The position numbers and the translations under genes were made by a program. A DNA stretch of 64,000 nucleotides from CBDAPE01 sp965198325 (GTDB taxonomy: Bacteria; Pseudomonadota; Alphaproteobacteria; UBA828; JAPUJA01). The stretch lies in contig CBDAPE010000017.1 of NCBI GenBank assembly GCA_965198325.1, positions 434,001-498,000 of the forward strand, read 5' to 3'. Positions within the stretch are counted from its first letter, which is position 1. Each line of letters begins with the position of its first letter. Of this stretch, positions 36,770 to 46,821 are shown in pieces. Under the pieces are notes generated by a model that did not search any database, had not been told where the DNA came from, and was given only the letters and a program-made list of their open reading frames with translations.

Positions 36770-36950
36770 CGGTTCGGCGCGTGATCGGACATGGCCGGGC
36801 AAAGCCTAACCGATCCGCCGCGACGGCGATAGCCCCGGACCCGGGCGCGGGACGCTTCGCCGGACACGAATGTAAACTTGCCCGATCGGGGATGGCTGCA
36901 GCCGGTACGGCGTGCCATCATGGGTCCCCGTCATCGAAGCGAGGTACGCC

Positions 36951-37775
36951 ATGAGCCTTCCGGTAGTCGAAACCTGGTATGCAACGAAGGATTACGCCGA
37001 TGGGGTGACCCGGTTCTACGAGCCCCATGTGCACGACTGGCTGCGCCCCAACATCTGGCATGTGCGCGGGCGCGACCGGGACCTGCTGGTGGATTCGGGC
37101 ACGGGCATCGTGCCGATCCGCTCCGAACTCGTCGCCCATCTCGAGCGCGACATCCTCGCCGTGGCAAGCCACACCCACTTCGACCATATCGGCGGGCATT
37201 ACGAGTTCGCGGCGCGCGCCTGTCACGCGGCGGAAGCCTTCGTGCTCGAGAACCCGGACAACGACAATACGGTCGCGAACCTGTTCTACGATTCCGCCAT
37301 GCTGATCGGTATCGGCTTCGAGCCGGCGATGGTGGAGAAGATGGACCCGTGGCTCCAGGCCGTTCCCCGCGAGGGTTACGACGTGCGGACCGACTATGGG
37401 GTTCGCGCTGCGCCGGCGACGGAGCTGCTCGATGAGGGCGATGTCGTCGATCTGGGCGACCGGGCGTTTCAGGTGCTCTACCTGCCGGGTCACTCGCCGG
37501 GCAGCATCGGCCTGTTCGAAGAGGCGACGGGGGTCTTCCTGTCGGGCGATGCGATCTACGATCCCGCGACCGGCCCGCTGCTCGACTTCTACGATTTCTC
37601 GGACATCGACGCCTACGTGGCGACCATGGAGCGGATCCGAGCCCTGCCGGTGAGCGCGGTTCATGGCGGCCATTACGAAAGCTGCGGGCGCGAGCGGATG
37701 ATCGAGATTGCCGACGACTACATCGCCTCGAAGAAGGCGCCCGGCTGTCCGAGCGAGCAGTTAAAACCGAGTTAG
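36951..37775 (+). CDS. MBL-fold metallo-hydrolase
   Basis: A 274-residue metallo-beta-lactamase-fold enzyme. The zinc motif HTHFDHIGGH is at residues 74-83, with further ligands in LPGHSPGS and LSGDAIYD and a late His in VHGGHYES. ATG 36951 is preferred over an upstream ATG because the fold starts at once (VETWYATKDYADGV). The substrate cannot be read from the sequence; relatives hydrolyse thioesters, lactones or phosphodiesters. It opens the catabolic stretch and is followed after 93 bp by a TauD-type gene on the same strand. Confidence 0.85.
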   Translation: MSLPVVETWYATKDYADGVTRFYEPHVHDWLRPNIWHVRGRDRDLLVDSGTGIVPIRSELVAHLERDILAVASHTHFDHIGGHYEFAARACHAAEAFVLENPDNDNTVANLFYDSAMLIGIGFEPAMVEKMDPWLQAVPREGYDVRTDYGVRAAPATELLDEGDVVDLGDRAFQVLYLPGHSPGSIGLFEEATGVFLSGDAIYDPATGPLLDFYDFSDIDAYVATMERIRALPVSAVHGGHYESCGRERMIEIADDYIASKKAPGCPSEQLKPS

Positions 37776-37868
37776 GGAGCACGCGTCCGGGGGCCTCCTG
37801 TTTCCGGGGAACGGTTCCTGACGTGTGACGAACTTGAACGGACGTGCCGAGGGCGCAAAAATGCGGCC

Positions 37869-38759
37869 ATGACAGGTCCAATGCAAAATGCCCCGTCGTC
37901 GGCGTTCGATGTGCGTCAGCTCGGTCGGAGTTTCGCGGCCGAAATCCAAGGCTGTGACGTGAGGGCGAGCGTTGGAAATCCAGCGCTTTTCGACGAGCTG
38001 CTCGCTCTCTTCCACGCCTATCGGGTGCTGGTGTTTCCGGCGCAGGACCTCTCGCCCCGCGAGCTCTTGGCCTTTGCCCGTCAATTCGGAGAGATCAGGC
38101 CGCATCCCGATCATCGCTTGTGCGTGCCCGATTGCCCGGAGGTCATGCTGATCGGCAATCTCAAGGAGGGCGATGAATACCGCTCGCTGTTCGTCAATTC
38201 CCGAGAGGAATGGCACGCCGACCTCACGTTCACGCCGATGCCCAACAAGGCGACCATGCTCTACGCGGTCGCGGTGCCGCCGGTCGGTGGCGACACGTTG
38301 TTTGCCGACATGGCCACGGCCTACGACAGTCTGAGCGACGCGGAGCGCGAGGCCATCGACAGACGAGGCGCAGTTTACGACTTTGTCTGCATGGATAACG
38401 TGCTGCGCGAACACGACCCGGACCGCCCGTCCTTGACAGAGGCAACCAAGCGAAGCCTGCCGCCGGTCAGCCATCCGCTGGCGCCGACGCACCCGGTCAC
38501 CGGGCGACGATCGCTCTATCTCTCGCCCGACGTGATCAGCCATGTCGAAGGCATGACACCCGCAGAGTCGAAGATCTTCTTGGCCCGCTATATGGCGCAC
38601 GCGACCGAACCCCGGCATATCTACCGTCACTACTGGCGAAAGGATGACCTGGTGCTGTGGGACAACCGCTGCACCAACCATTCGGCGACGACGTTCGACG
38701 ACGCCCGTTATCTCCGGCTGCTCCACCGCTGTGCCGTCGAGGGCGAAAGGCCGGTGTGA
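37869..38759 (+). CDS. TauD/TfdA-family Fe(II)/2-oxoglutarate dioxygenase
   Basis: A 296-residue enzyme of the alpha-ketoglutarate dioxygenase superfamily. The iron ligands are His116 and Asp118 (EEWHADLTF) and the distal His286 (LRLLHRCAVEG); the 2-oxoglutarate-binding Arg is expected near the end (HRC). The N-terminus matches TauD/TfdA proteins (AAEIQGCDVRAS, RVLVFPAQDLS). Relatives oxidise taurine, aryloxyacetates or other small organic acids; the substrate here is unknown. The convergent aminotransferase pseudogene ends just beyond. Confidence 0.88.
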   Translation: MTGPMQNAPSSAFDVRQLGRSFAAEIQGCDVRASVGNPALFDELLALFHAYRVLVFPAQDLSPRELLAFARQFGEIRPHPDHRLCVPDCPEVMLIGNLKEGDEYRSLFVNSREEWHADLTFTPMPNKATMLYAVAVPPVGGDTLFADMATAYDSLSDAEREAIDRRGAVYDFVCMDNVLREHDPDRPSLTEATKRSLPPVSHPLAPTHPVTGRRSLYLSPDVISHVEGMTPAESKIFLARYMAHATEPRHIYRHYWRKDDLVLWDNRCTNHSATTFDDARYLRLLHRCAVEGERPV

Positions 38760-38770
38760 CGGAGCGCGAG

Positions 38771-39281
38771 TTAGTACGCCGCTTGCCTGTGGCTAGAAGT
38801 ACCCGTCAGCGGGCCCAGAGGCCCTCGTCTTTCAACTCGCCCAGAGTTTCCTCGATGCCCTCGCGCATCGTCGCGACCGTCCAGTCGATCTGCTCCTCGG
38901 TGATGACCAGCGGCGGCGAGAGCACGATCAGATACTGATTGCCCAGAGGGCGAAGGATCAAGCCCCGCTTCTGGCAGTTCCGGTCGATCCGCGCGCCCAC
39001 CTGGTGCTCCGGCGGGAAGGTCTCCTTGTTAGTACGCCGCGCCTGGCTAGAAGTACCCGTCAGCGGGCCCAGAGGCCCTCGTCTTTCAACTCGCCCAGAG
39101 TTTCCTCGATGCCCTCGCGCATCGTCGCGACCGTCCAGTCGATCTGCTCCTCGGTGATGACCAGCGGCGGCGAGAGCACGATCAGATACTGATTGCCCAG
39201 AGGGCGAAGGATCAAGCCCCGCTTCTGGCAGTTCCGGTCGATCCGCGCGCCCACCTGGTGCTCCGGCGGGAAGGTCTCCTT
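38771..39281. repeat. tandem duplication of the 3' end of the aminotransferase gene
   Basis: Two direct copies, 38771-39027 and 39029-39281, begin with TTAGTACGCCGC and run through about 220 bp that look identical, including the stop codon and the last 73 codons of the aminotransferase. Only the first 30 bp of each copy differ, by small indels. The extra copy lies outside the gene, so the gene end is not altered. It looks recent; an assembly artefact is possible. Confidence 0.85.
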
Positions 39282-40469
39282 GGTCGCCTTGTCTTGAACG
39301 CAATGAACGCAGGCCATGAGGCCCACGCCCCGGACTTCGCCGACGATCGGCAGGTCGCCGAGCGTTCCAAGACGGTCGAGAAAATAGGGGCTGAGGTCGC
39401 GGGCCCGCTCGCACAGCCCTTCACGCTCCATGATCTCGATATTCTTGAGTGCAGCGGCGCAGGGAACCGGATGGCCGGAATAGGTGAAGCCCTGGGCGAA
39501 CACGGCCTCGCGGGCCTCCTCGCCGCTGACCGCGCCGAACAGACGGTCGGAAATGATCGTCGCCGCGAGAGGGACGTAGCCCGACGTCAGCCCTTTGGCG
39601 CAGGTGATGATGTCGGGCACGATATCGAATACGGGCTCCGAGCAGAAGAAGTGGCCGAGCCGGCCAAACCCGGTCACGACCTCGTCGGAAATGTAGATCA
39701 CGTCGTGTTTGCGGCAGACCTCCAGGGTCTTGCGGTGGTAGCCCGGCGGCGGGATGACCAGCCCGCCCGTCGCCATCACGGGCTCCGCGATGAAGCAGGC
39801 CACGGTCTCGGGCCCGAGCTCCAGAATTTTGGTCTCGGGGTCCGCGACCTTCTCGTCGCAGAACGCCTCCGCGCTCATCCCTTCGGGCCGGTAGTAGGGG
39901 TGGGGGGAGGGGATCAGGTGGACGAAATTGGATTCGTCGAGGTAGGTGAAATGCTCGCTGCGTTCGGACATTTTGCCCGACAGCGAGGCGGTCAGGAAGG
40001 TCGAACCGTGATAGGAATCGATCCGGGAGATCACTTGCGTCTTCGCGTTGTTTCCCCGGTAGTTGTGATAGAATCAGGCGAAGCGGACCGCGGATTCGTT
40101 GGCATCCGATCCGCTTCCCGACAGGAAGACGTGTTCCAGGTCGCCCGGCGCGAGTTCGGCCAGCTTGAGCGCCAGCTCGGCGGTGACCGGGCTGGTCATC
40201 TGGTGGAAGGGGGAGAAGTAGGCGAGCTCGCGCATCTGGTGGGCCGCGGCGTCGGCGATCTCGCGGCGGCCGTAGCCGACCTGTACGCACCACATGCCCG
40301 CCGGCGCGTCGAGATATTTGTTGCCCTCGGCGTCGTAGACGTAGCAGCCCTCGCCGCCGGTCATGACGAGTGACTCGGGCAGGTTTTGCAGGTCGTGCCA
40401 CGGATGCAGAACGTGCTCGTGGTCCCACGTGCGAATATTGTCAAGATCGTAATTGCTGGGCTGAGCCAT
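39060..40469 (-). pseudogene. class III (omega-type) aminotransferase, with a nonsense codon
   Basis: The frame from ATG 40469 (DNIRTWDHEHVLHPWHDLQN) reads as a class III PLP aminotransferase to ANESAVRFA, then TGA at 40074-40076, and continues in the same frame (FYHNYRGNNAKTQVISRIDS) to 39060. The codon is usually Trp in relatives, so TGG to TGA explains it. PLP features are present: the GSGSDANE region, SYHGSTFLTASLSG, ISDEVVTGFGRLGHFF and the catalytic Lys in CAKGLTSGYVPL. Restored length is about 469 residues. It is inactive unless TGA is read through. The substrate is unknown; relatives use amines or beta-alanine with pyruvate. Confidence 0.85.
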
Positions 40470-40645
40470 CCCTCAATCTCCCGATTTCTGTCGCGAACGT
40501 ATGGATTTCTCCTGTGATTCAAGACTAACCCGGCGGCGCTTCTACGGTTATCAAATTAAATCGAAGGTTAGATTGAATTGCCTCGAAGTTAGGAGCGCAC
40601 TCCAGCGTTTAGCGGCGAGATTCCAAGCGTGGGTCCCACCCAAAT

Positions 40646-41593
40646 TCAGTGGTGTCGAGACGACGTGATCCCGACGGCGCCTCCACCTGTGGACCGCTCT
40701 TTGACCACGGCCTCGAAGTCCTCGATAAAGAGATCGAGAGCGGTGGTTGCCTTCTTGCCGCTCCGGGTAATCAGCATAAATTTCGACTCGTAGCCCAGAT
40801 CCTTGACGGGCAGAGCCTTGAGCCGCTTTTCGCGCACCCAATCATCCGCATACCAGATCGGCAGATAGCCGAGATAGCCGCCCGAAAGGATCAGTGTGGC
40901 GAGCGCCTCCATGTTGTCCACCGCCGCCCGGACCCGGACGGGGCCCACCCGCTCGCGGTCCTGGTCGTGCAGGTAACGCTGGGTAACGATGGCGCAGCCG
41001 TCGAGGTCGGATCGGGCCAAAGTCCGATCGGTTCGGGAGAATAACGGGTGCCCGGCGCCGCAATAGACTTCGAGCCGTTCCCGGAAAAGCGGGCGGAAGC
41101 GCAGGCCGTCGATCTTGCGGACGAAGGGCGCGATCGCGAGATGAGCGTCGTCCGTGAGAACAGCCTGTTCAAGGTCCTGGCGTGGTGCCACGCGGAGATT
41201 TATGTGCACGGTGTTGTCGCGCCGGTTGAACCGGCGCACGACCTCGTCAAGGACAAACTCCGGATCACCGAGGACGTGATCCACCATGCCGATGTTCAGC
41301 ACGCCCGTAACCCGCCCCTGGAGGCTGCTCATGGCACTGTCGAATTCGCCGACCGCCGCAAGCAGGCGCTTGGTTTCCTCGTAGGCGGCGGCGCCCCTGT
41401 CGGTCAGGCGAAAGCCGCCCCGTCCGCGCTCGCACAGCCGGGCACCAAGCCGCTCCTCCAGGGCGGACATGTGGGAGCTGATCGTGGACAGTCCGATATT
41501 CAGCTCCGATTGGGCGGCCGAATAGCCGCCGTGTTCGGTTACGGCAACGAAGACGCGAAGCAGCCGCAAGTCAATGTTGCTGAGGGTTGCCAC
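40646..41593 (-). CDS. LysR-family transcriptional regulator
   Basis: A 315-residue regulator. The N-terminal winged HTH (LRVFVAVTEHGGYSAAQSEL, STISSHMSALEERLGARL) is followed by a type 2 periplasmic-binding-like effector domain (GVLNIGMVDHVLGDPEFVLD onward). It lies between the aminotransferase and the divergent M24 hydrolase gene, 173 bp from the latter. The spacer at 41594-41766 is AT-rich (TTAAAATATATTTTC) and probably holds its operator. Control of the M24/M20 genes is the simplest reading. Confidence 0.9.
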   Translation of the reverse strand: MATLSNIDLRLLRVFVAVTEHGGYSAAQSELNIGLSTISSHMSALEERLGARLCERGRGGFRLTDRGAAAYEETKRLLAAVGEFDSAMSSLQGRVTGVLNIGMVDHVLGDPEFVLDEVVRRFNRRDNTVHINLRVAPRQDLEQAVLTDDAHLAIAPFVRKIDGLRFRPLFRERLEVYCGAGHPLFSRTDRTLARSDLDGCAIVTQRYLHDQDRERVGPVRVRAAVDNMEALATLILSGGYLGYLPIWYADDWVREKRLKALPVKDLGYESKFMLITRSGKKATTALDLFIEDFEAVVKERSTGGGAVGITSSRHH

Positions 41594-41766
41594 CGGCGCA
41601 TTCCTGATTCTTCTTAGTTCAAATTTTACCCAAGTGAAAATCCATTAAAATATATTTTCGTACAAGCGTCATCGAGGCAAGGTAGCGCCTTGTCCTGACC
41701 GGCGGTTCTCGAGAGGGGCGTGCCGGCGACACCGTGCAATCGCACTTACAACGGGAGAGAATTCGG

Positions 41767-42996
41767 ATGTATCAAGGCTCGAACATCATCACGAACGACA
41801 CCGCCGACTATCCACTGAGCAGTGGTGCGAACCTTGCCATGCAGGAACACAGCCGGTTGGGCTTCTCTCTTGCGGAATACCGCCGGCGCTACGAGCTGAT
41901 CCTCGATCTGATGAAGGAGAAGGGTCTCGACATCCTCCTCGTCCGCTCGCCGGAAAACATCACCTACGTCTCAGGCTACGAGACGCCGGGCTACTACAAG
42001 TATCATTGCCTGATCATCGCGCCGGGGATCGAGCCGGTTTTCGTGCTGCGCCGGTTCGAGGAGATCAACATCCCGGAATATTCCTGGCTCACCCGGCATG
42101 TTCCCGTGGACGACTGGGACCATCCGCCCAGCGTGACAGCGGGGGCGCTCAAGGATCTCGGCCTGACCAGCGGCACGGTGGGGGTCGAGAAAGACGGCTG
42201 GTTCTATACGGTCGAGGAGCACGAGACGCTATCCTCTGAGCTGCCGGGACTGACCTTCGCCGACGGAACCTGGATCGTGCGGGACGCACGGGTTCGCAAG
42301 TCGGCCGAGGAAATCGGCGTCATGAAACAGGCGGCCGCGGTTCTGGACAAGGCGATCCAGGCCGGGTTCGACGCTTGTGCGCCGGGCATCTCCGACGACA
42401 AGGTCAACGCCGTGGTCAACCATACGTTGCTGGAAAACGGGAGCGAATATTGGGGCCTGCCACCCTTTATCCTCTCCGGGCCCCGCACCTGTCTGCCCCA
42501 TCAGACCTCGCGCAACGAAATCATCGGCGAGCGCGATCTGGTCTATTTCGAGGTCTCCGCCGCCAAATGGCGCTATTCGACGGCGCTGATGCGCACGATC
42601 TTCGTGGGCGAGCCAACCGACGAACAGCGGCGTTGCGCCGAGGCCGTGATCGGCGCGGTCGACGCGGCAATGGAGACCATCAAGCCGGGCGTCTCCTGCG
42701 AGCAAGCGGATACCGCGGCCCGCTCGGTCATTCAGGAGGCGGGCTTCGGCGAGTATTTCCGCCACCGTCTGGGCTATTCCATCGGCGTCAACTATCCGCC
42801 GGATTGGGGCGAGGGCGAAATCCTCAGCCTGCGCCAGGGCGAGCCGCGCCTGCTCGAGGAGGGCATGACGTTCCACATGGTGCCCCTCTGCCTGATCTAT
42901 CGACAATACGGTATCGGGTTCAGCGAGACGATCCGGGTGACCAAGACCGGGTGTGAGCAATTCTCCATCCTGCCGCGGGAGATTCTCGTCAAATGA
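41767..42996 (+). CDS. M24-family hydrolase, ectoine hydrolase (DoeA)-like
   Basis: A 409-residue creatinase/prolidase-fold protein from ATG 41767 (preceded by GGGAGA). The N-terminal domain (DILLVRSPENITYVSGYETP) and the pita-bread catalytic domain (from about residue 175) are complete. The C-terminal motif NYPPDWGEGEILSLR and the end MTFHMVPLCLIYRQYGIGF resemble ectoine hydrolases. The two aspartates that bind metal in prolidases are replaced (FEVSAAKWRYS), as in creatinase and DoeA-type enzymes that work without the dinuclear site. Substrate is uncertain: ectoine is plausible, other cyclic or guanidino amides possible. The frameshifted M20 gene 33 bp downstream is its probable partner. Confidence 0.75.
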   Translation: MYQGSNIITNDTADYPLSSGANLAMQEHSRLGFSLAEYRRRYELILDLMKEKGLDILLVRSPENITYVSGYETPGYYKYHCLIIAPGIEPVFVLRRFEEINIPEYSWLTRHVPVDDWDHPPSVTAGALKDLGLTSGTVGVEKDGWFYTVEEHETLSSELPGLTFADGTWIVRDARVRKSAEEIGVMKQAAAVLDKAIQAGFDACAPGISDDKVNAVVNHTLLENGSEYWGLPPFILSGPRTCLPHQTSRNEIIGERDLVYFEVSAAKWRYSTALMRTIFVGEPTDEQRRCAEAVIGAVDAAMETIKPGVSCEQADTAARSVIQEAGFGEYFRHRLGYSIGVNYPPDWGEGEILSLRQGEPRLLEEGMTFHMVPLCLIYRQYGIGFSETIRVTKTGCEQFSILPREILVK

Positions 42997-43029
42997 CCGA
43001 AGCGCAGCCCGGCAAAAGGACGCGCAGGA

Positions 43030-44252
43030 ATGATTATCAACCGAAACCGACTGCTTGACGACATCGCGACGCTCGCCGAATTCGGCGCACACGACGGTGG
43101 GGGGATCACCCGGCGCGCCTATTCGCCCGCCTATGTCGAGGCCCGCGACTGGCTGGCGCACCGGATGGAGGATGCGGGCCTCGCCGTGCGCTGCGATGCG
43201 GTGGGCAATCTTATCGGGCGGCTGGGGCCTGGGGCGGGTCCAGCCGTGCTCAGCGGGTCGCATATCGATACGGTACCGGGTGGCGGTCGTCTCGACGGGG
43301 CCTACGGCGTCCTCGCCGCCTTGGAATGCGCGCGAACGATTCACGCGACAAAGACCGGCTTAGCCCAGGCGCTGGAAGTGGTTGCGTTCGTCGAGGAGGA
43401 GGGCGCCTTTCTCAATCTCTTGGGGTCGCGCGCCATGGCGGGCGAGGTGACCGCGAGCGAGATCGAAGGGGCCCATGGCGAAGACGGCACAGGGCTGTGC
43501 GATGCGATGGTCCGGGCAGGCCACGACCCGGCGCGATTTGCCGAGGCGCAGCGCGCGCCGGGCGAGATCGCGGCCTACCTCGAGCTTCACATCGAGCAGG
43601 GCCCGGTGCTGGAGGCCGAGGCATTGCAGATCGGCATCGTCGAGGGAATCGTCGCCATCCTAGGGCTTGACTACGATTTTACGGGCGAGCCCGGCCATGC
43701 GGGCACGACCCCGATGACGTTGCGCCGGGACGCGCTCAAGGGTGCGGCCGCGTTTATCAGCCGCGCCTATGCCGAGCTGGCCCCGAATTCGGCGCCGAGA
43801 GCCGCATGACCTTTGGCAGCATCGCCGTAACCCCCAACGCGGCGAACGTAATTCCCGGCGAAACCGTGCTGCGCCAGGAGCTTCGCGACCTGGACGCCGA
43901 GATCGTCGAGCGGCTTGGTGCGGCGAGCGAGACGTTGGCCCATGACGTCGCCGATGGGCAGGGCCTCGGGTTGGAAATTCGCCGGGTTTCCTTCGACCGC
44001 CCGGCGGTCATGTCGTCGCGGATAGCCGATCGCATCGAGGCGGCGTGCGTCGCGCTCGGCCACGGCTACAGACGCATGAGTTCCGGCGCGGGTCACGATG
44101 CACAGGTCATGGCGGGCCTGTGCGAGGCCGGCATGATCTTCGTGCCGAGCCGTGGGGGGCGGAGCCATCGCGGCGATGAAGTGACGGACGAGGACGATCT
44201 CGTAACCGGCGCCAACGTTCTTCTGCACAGTCTGAAAGACCTGGTGAGCTAA
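43030..44252 (+). pseudogene. M20-family N-carbamoyl-amino-acid amidohydrolase-like, frameshifted
   Basis: The first part (43030-43809) matches Zn-dependent hydantoinase/carbamoylase enzymes: LSGSHIDTVPGGGRLDGAYG, VAFVEEEGAFL and LHIEQGPVLEAEAL. Near 43780 one base seems missing. In the next frame EFGAESRMTFGSIAVTPNAA continues without loss to SAGAGHDAQVMAGLCE-type sequence (SSGAGHDAQVM) and the stop at 44252. Restored length is about 407 residues. Metal ligands (His, Asp, Glu-Glu, late His) are distributed over both parts, so neither fragment should work alone. It would hydrolyse N-carbamoyl or N-acyl amino acids or ureido acids. Confidence 0.85.
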
Positions 44253-44377
44253 GCCGCCCGAGTTGTTTTAGGTGCTTGCTCTACCGCTGCACGATCGAAG
44301 GCGAACGGCTCGTGTGACGCGCGACGCTTGCGGCTAGATCTGGCTACCACGCCGGTGTCCGACCGGATCCGCACCGT

Positions 44378-46756
44378 TCAGCCGGCCATTGCCGCGGGCC
44401 CGCCATTTTGTTTGAGCGCCCAAACGACAGCCTCGGGCGTCATGGGGACATCGACCCAGACGCCGATCGCGTTGTGGACCGCCTGGCAAATTGCCGGTCC
44501 CGCGGCGGCGGCCGGCGACTCGCCGGCGCCGCGGGCGCCGAAAGGTCCGACCGGATCAGGGGATTCGACGAAGAAAACCTCCGCATCCGACGGAAAATCG
44601 CCGGTTCGCAGGAGCTTGTAGTCGAGCAGGCTGTCGTTCAACACGCGGCCGTCGTTCTGGTCGAACTCCATGCCCTCGTAAAGAACGAAGCCCGCGCCAC
44701 AGATGGCGCCGCCGATCACCTGGTTTTTCAGGACCTGCGGGTTCATCACCGTGCCGCTGTCCTGGCCGGCGAGGTAGTCCGTAATCCGGATCTCCCCGGT
44801 TTCGACGTCGACCTCGACCTCCGCAAACTGCGCCGCCCATTGACGGGCGAAGGCAATCGTCGGCGGCATGACCCCGTTGGGACGTCCCGTAATCACCGAG
44901 GTTTGGGACAGGGAGTCGGAACACAGGGTATTCATCATTTCATCGATGGGAATGCTTCGATTGTCGGCTGGATCGTCGGTCACATGCACGACGCCGTCCT
45001 CAATACCGAGAGCCTCGGGATCCATTCCGTCGAAGAACTCTTTCGCCGCGATCTTCAGCAATTGCTGCTTGGCATCCCGGCAGGCCTCTCGGGTCGCCCA
45101 ACCCGTCCTGAACATCGTGGTGCTCGCGGACGAGCCGGATGCCCAGGGGGTCGCATTTGTATCACCGGTGACAATGCTGACCTTGTCCAGAGAGACGCCC
45201 ATTTCCTCGGCCGCCACCTGGGACAGGGTCGTTTCGCTGCCCTGGCCCTGGCGCCCGCAGGAGCTGAAAACGTTCACGCTGCCGTCGTGATTGACGCGCA
45301 CGACCGAAGAGGTGTTGCCGCCGAATTCGACGCCACAGCAATGGGCGCCGGTGCCGACCCCCACGCCTCGGCGTTTCGTCCCGTTCACCGAGGCCGGCAC
45401 GCCCCAGCCCTTCCAGCGTTCCTTCCAACGGAACTTTTCCGCGCCCCGGAGCAGCAATTCGTGGGTCGAACCACTAGACAGATGGAACATCTCTGGCCAG
45501 TCGTCCTTCTGTTCCGCCGGCAGCCTGTCGACATAGTCCGTCAGGCTCCCCTTCATGTGCTGTCGCGGCTCCTGCATGCGAAGCTGCTGTCCCGACTTGA
45601 TCTGGTTCTTCAGGCGGAATTCGACCGGGTCCATATCGACCTTGGCCGCACACATGTCGGCCGAACGTTCGACCGCCAGGCCCATGGTGATGTCGCCGAC
45701 CGCGCGCATACAGCCCGAGGTCACCAGGTTCGTATTGACGCCACGCACGCGGTAGTCGCCGTTCCGGGCGCCGCCCCACAGGTCGCAACAGAAGAAATAG
45801 ACGTCCGTTTTGAAGCCGTAGGCGCCGTTATCCATGAGGTGCGAGAAATCGGCGAGGGTCAACGTGCCGTCTTTGCTGACGCCCATTCGTCCCCACGTGA
45901 TCTCCATGTGCCGCCGCTTCACCGCCGCCATGCATTCCTGGCTCGTAAGCTCGATCTTCACCGGCTTGCGCACCTTCCTGGCGAGCAGGGCCGTTACCAT
46001 CATGAAGTTGTTGCTCCACCACAGTCCGAAGGAGCACCCCGACGGCAGCGCCACGACGCGGACGCTGCTCATGGGGATGCCGAAGGCCTGATGAATGCCC
46101 GACTGCAGTTTCGACGGCGTTTGCGACGAGGTCCACATCGTGACCTGGTCCCCATCCCAATCGCAAACGCAGGCGTTTCTGCCGATGCCGGCGTAGTTTT
46201 GGGACTTGTAGCGCATCTCGATCTCGACGACGTGGTCGGATTCTTCTTCGCCCTCGGCTATGTCACCCCAGAGGACGCGGTATTCGTCGCGCACGTTGCC
46301 CTCTTCGCGAACCTGGGGCGCATCGGCAAGCAGCGCCTTCTCGACGTCGAGCACAGCAGGTAAAGGCTCGTACTCGACCTCGATAAGATCGAGTGCCTCC
46401 TCGGCTATATCCACGGATGTCGCGGCTACGGCGGCGACCTCGTCTCCGACAAACCGCGCGGTGCCGTCCAGCACCTTTCCGCGATAGTTGTCCCAGACGC
46501 CCATCCAGTTAAGCCCTGGCGCGTCCTCGTGGGTCACCACGCCCAGAACGCCGGGCAGGGCTTCGGCCTTGCTGGCGTCGACGCTCTTGACCCGGGCGTG
46601 GGGTACCGTGCTGCGCAGGATCTCGCCGTGCACCATCCTCGGCACGGTGAAATCGACGCCGTATTCGAGCGTGCCGGTCACTTTCTCACGCGCGTCCAGG
46701 ACGGGAACCCCCTGGCCGACGACCTTGAGTTTTTTCGGGAGGTGCTGGACGCCCAT
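44378..46756 (-). CDS. molybdenum hydroxylase large subunit (CoxL/xanthine dehydrogenase family)
   Basis: A 792-residue molybdopterin-binding subunit from ATG 46756 (MGVQHLPKKLKVVGQGVPVL), with the a/b hammerhead domain (GTLEYGVDFTVPRMVHGEIL) and the catalytic Glu near the end in GPFGARGAGESP. Two usual motifs are changed: the GGGFGxK-like site reads PSGCSFGLWWSN, and the loop normally like AYRGAGRPE reads SGCMRAVGDIT. Substrate specificity thus differs from CO or xanthine dehydrogenase and cannot be read; a nitrogen heterocycle would fit the neighbours. It is the last gene of an FAD - [2Fe-2S] - Mo subunit operon. Confidence 0.85.
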   Translation of the reverse strand: MGVQHLPKKLKVVGQGVPVLDAREKVTGTLEYGVDFTVPRMVHGEILRSTVPHARVKSVDASKAEALPGVLGVVTHEDAPGLNWMGVWDNYRGKVLDGTARFVGDEVAAVAATSVDIAEEALDLIEVEYEPLPAVLDVEKALLADAPQVREEGNVRDEYRVLWGDIAEGEEESDHVVEIEMRYKSQNYAGIGRNACVCDWDGDQVTMWTSSQTPSKLQSGIHQAFGIPMSSVRVVALPSGCSFGLWWSNNFMMVTALLARKVRKPVKIELTSQECMAAVKRRHMEITWGRMGVSKDGTLTLADFSHLMDNGAYGFKTDVYFFCCDLWGGARNGDYRVRGVNTNLVTSGCMRAVGDITMGLAVERSADMCAAKVDMDPVEFRLKNQIKSGQQLRMQEPRQHMKGSLTDYVDRLPAEQKDDWPEMFHLSSGSTHELLLRGAEKFRWKERWKGWGVPASVNGTKRRGVGVGTGAHCCGVEFGGNTSSVVRVNHDGSVNVFSSCGRQGQGSETTLSQVAAEEMGVSLDKVSIVTGDTNATPWASGSSASTTMFRTGWATREACRDAKQQLLKIAAKEFFDGMDPEALGIEDGVVHVTDDPADNRSIPIDEMMNTLCSDSLSQTSVITGRPNGVMPPTIAFARQWAAQFAEVEVDVETGEIRITDYLAGQDSGTVMNPQVLKNQVIGGAICGAGFVLYEGMEFDQNDGRVLNDSLLDYKLLRTGDFPSDAEVFFVESPDPVGPFGARGAGESPAAAAGPAICQAVHNAIGVWVDVPMTPEAVVWALKQNGGPAAMAG

Positions 46757-46821
46757 CTTTCTTACTCCGGTTCGAGTTACGTCGAATTCAGCCACGGGGC
46801 ACTGAAGCCGACAAGGAACAG

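Noticed and set aside
43806..44252. Second, independent gene after the carbamoylase, starting at the ATGA overlap
   Set aside because: It is exactly the missing C-terminal part of the same M20 enzyme and would lack half of the active site.
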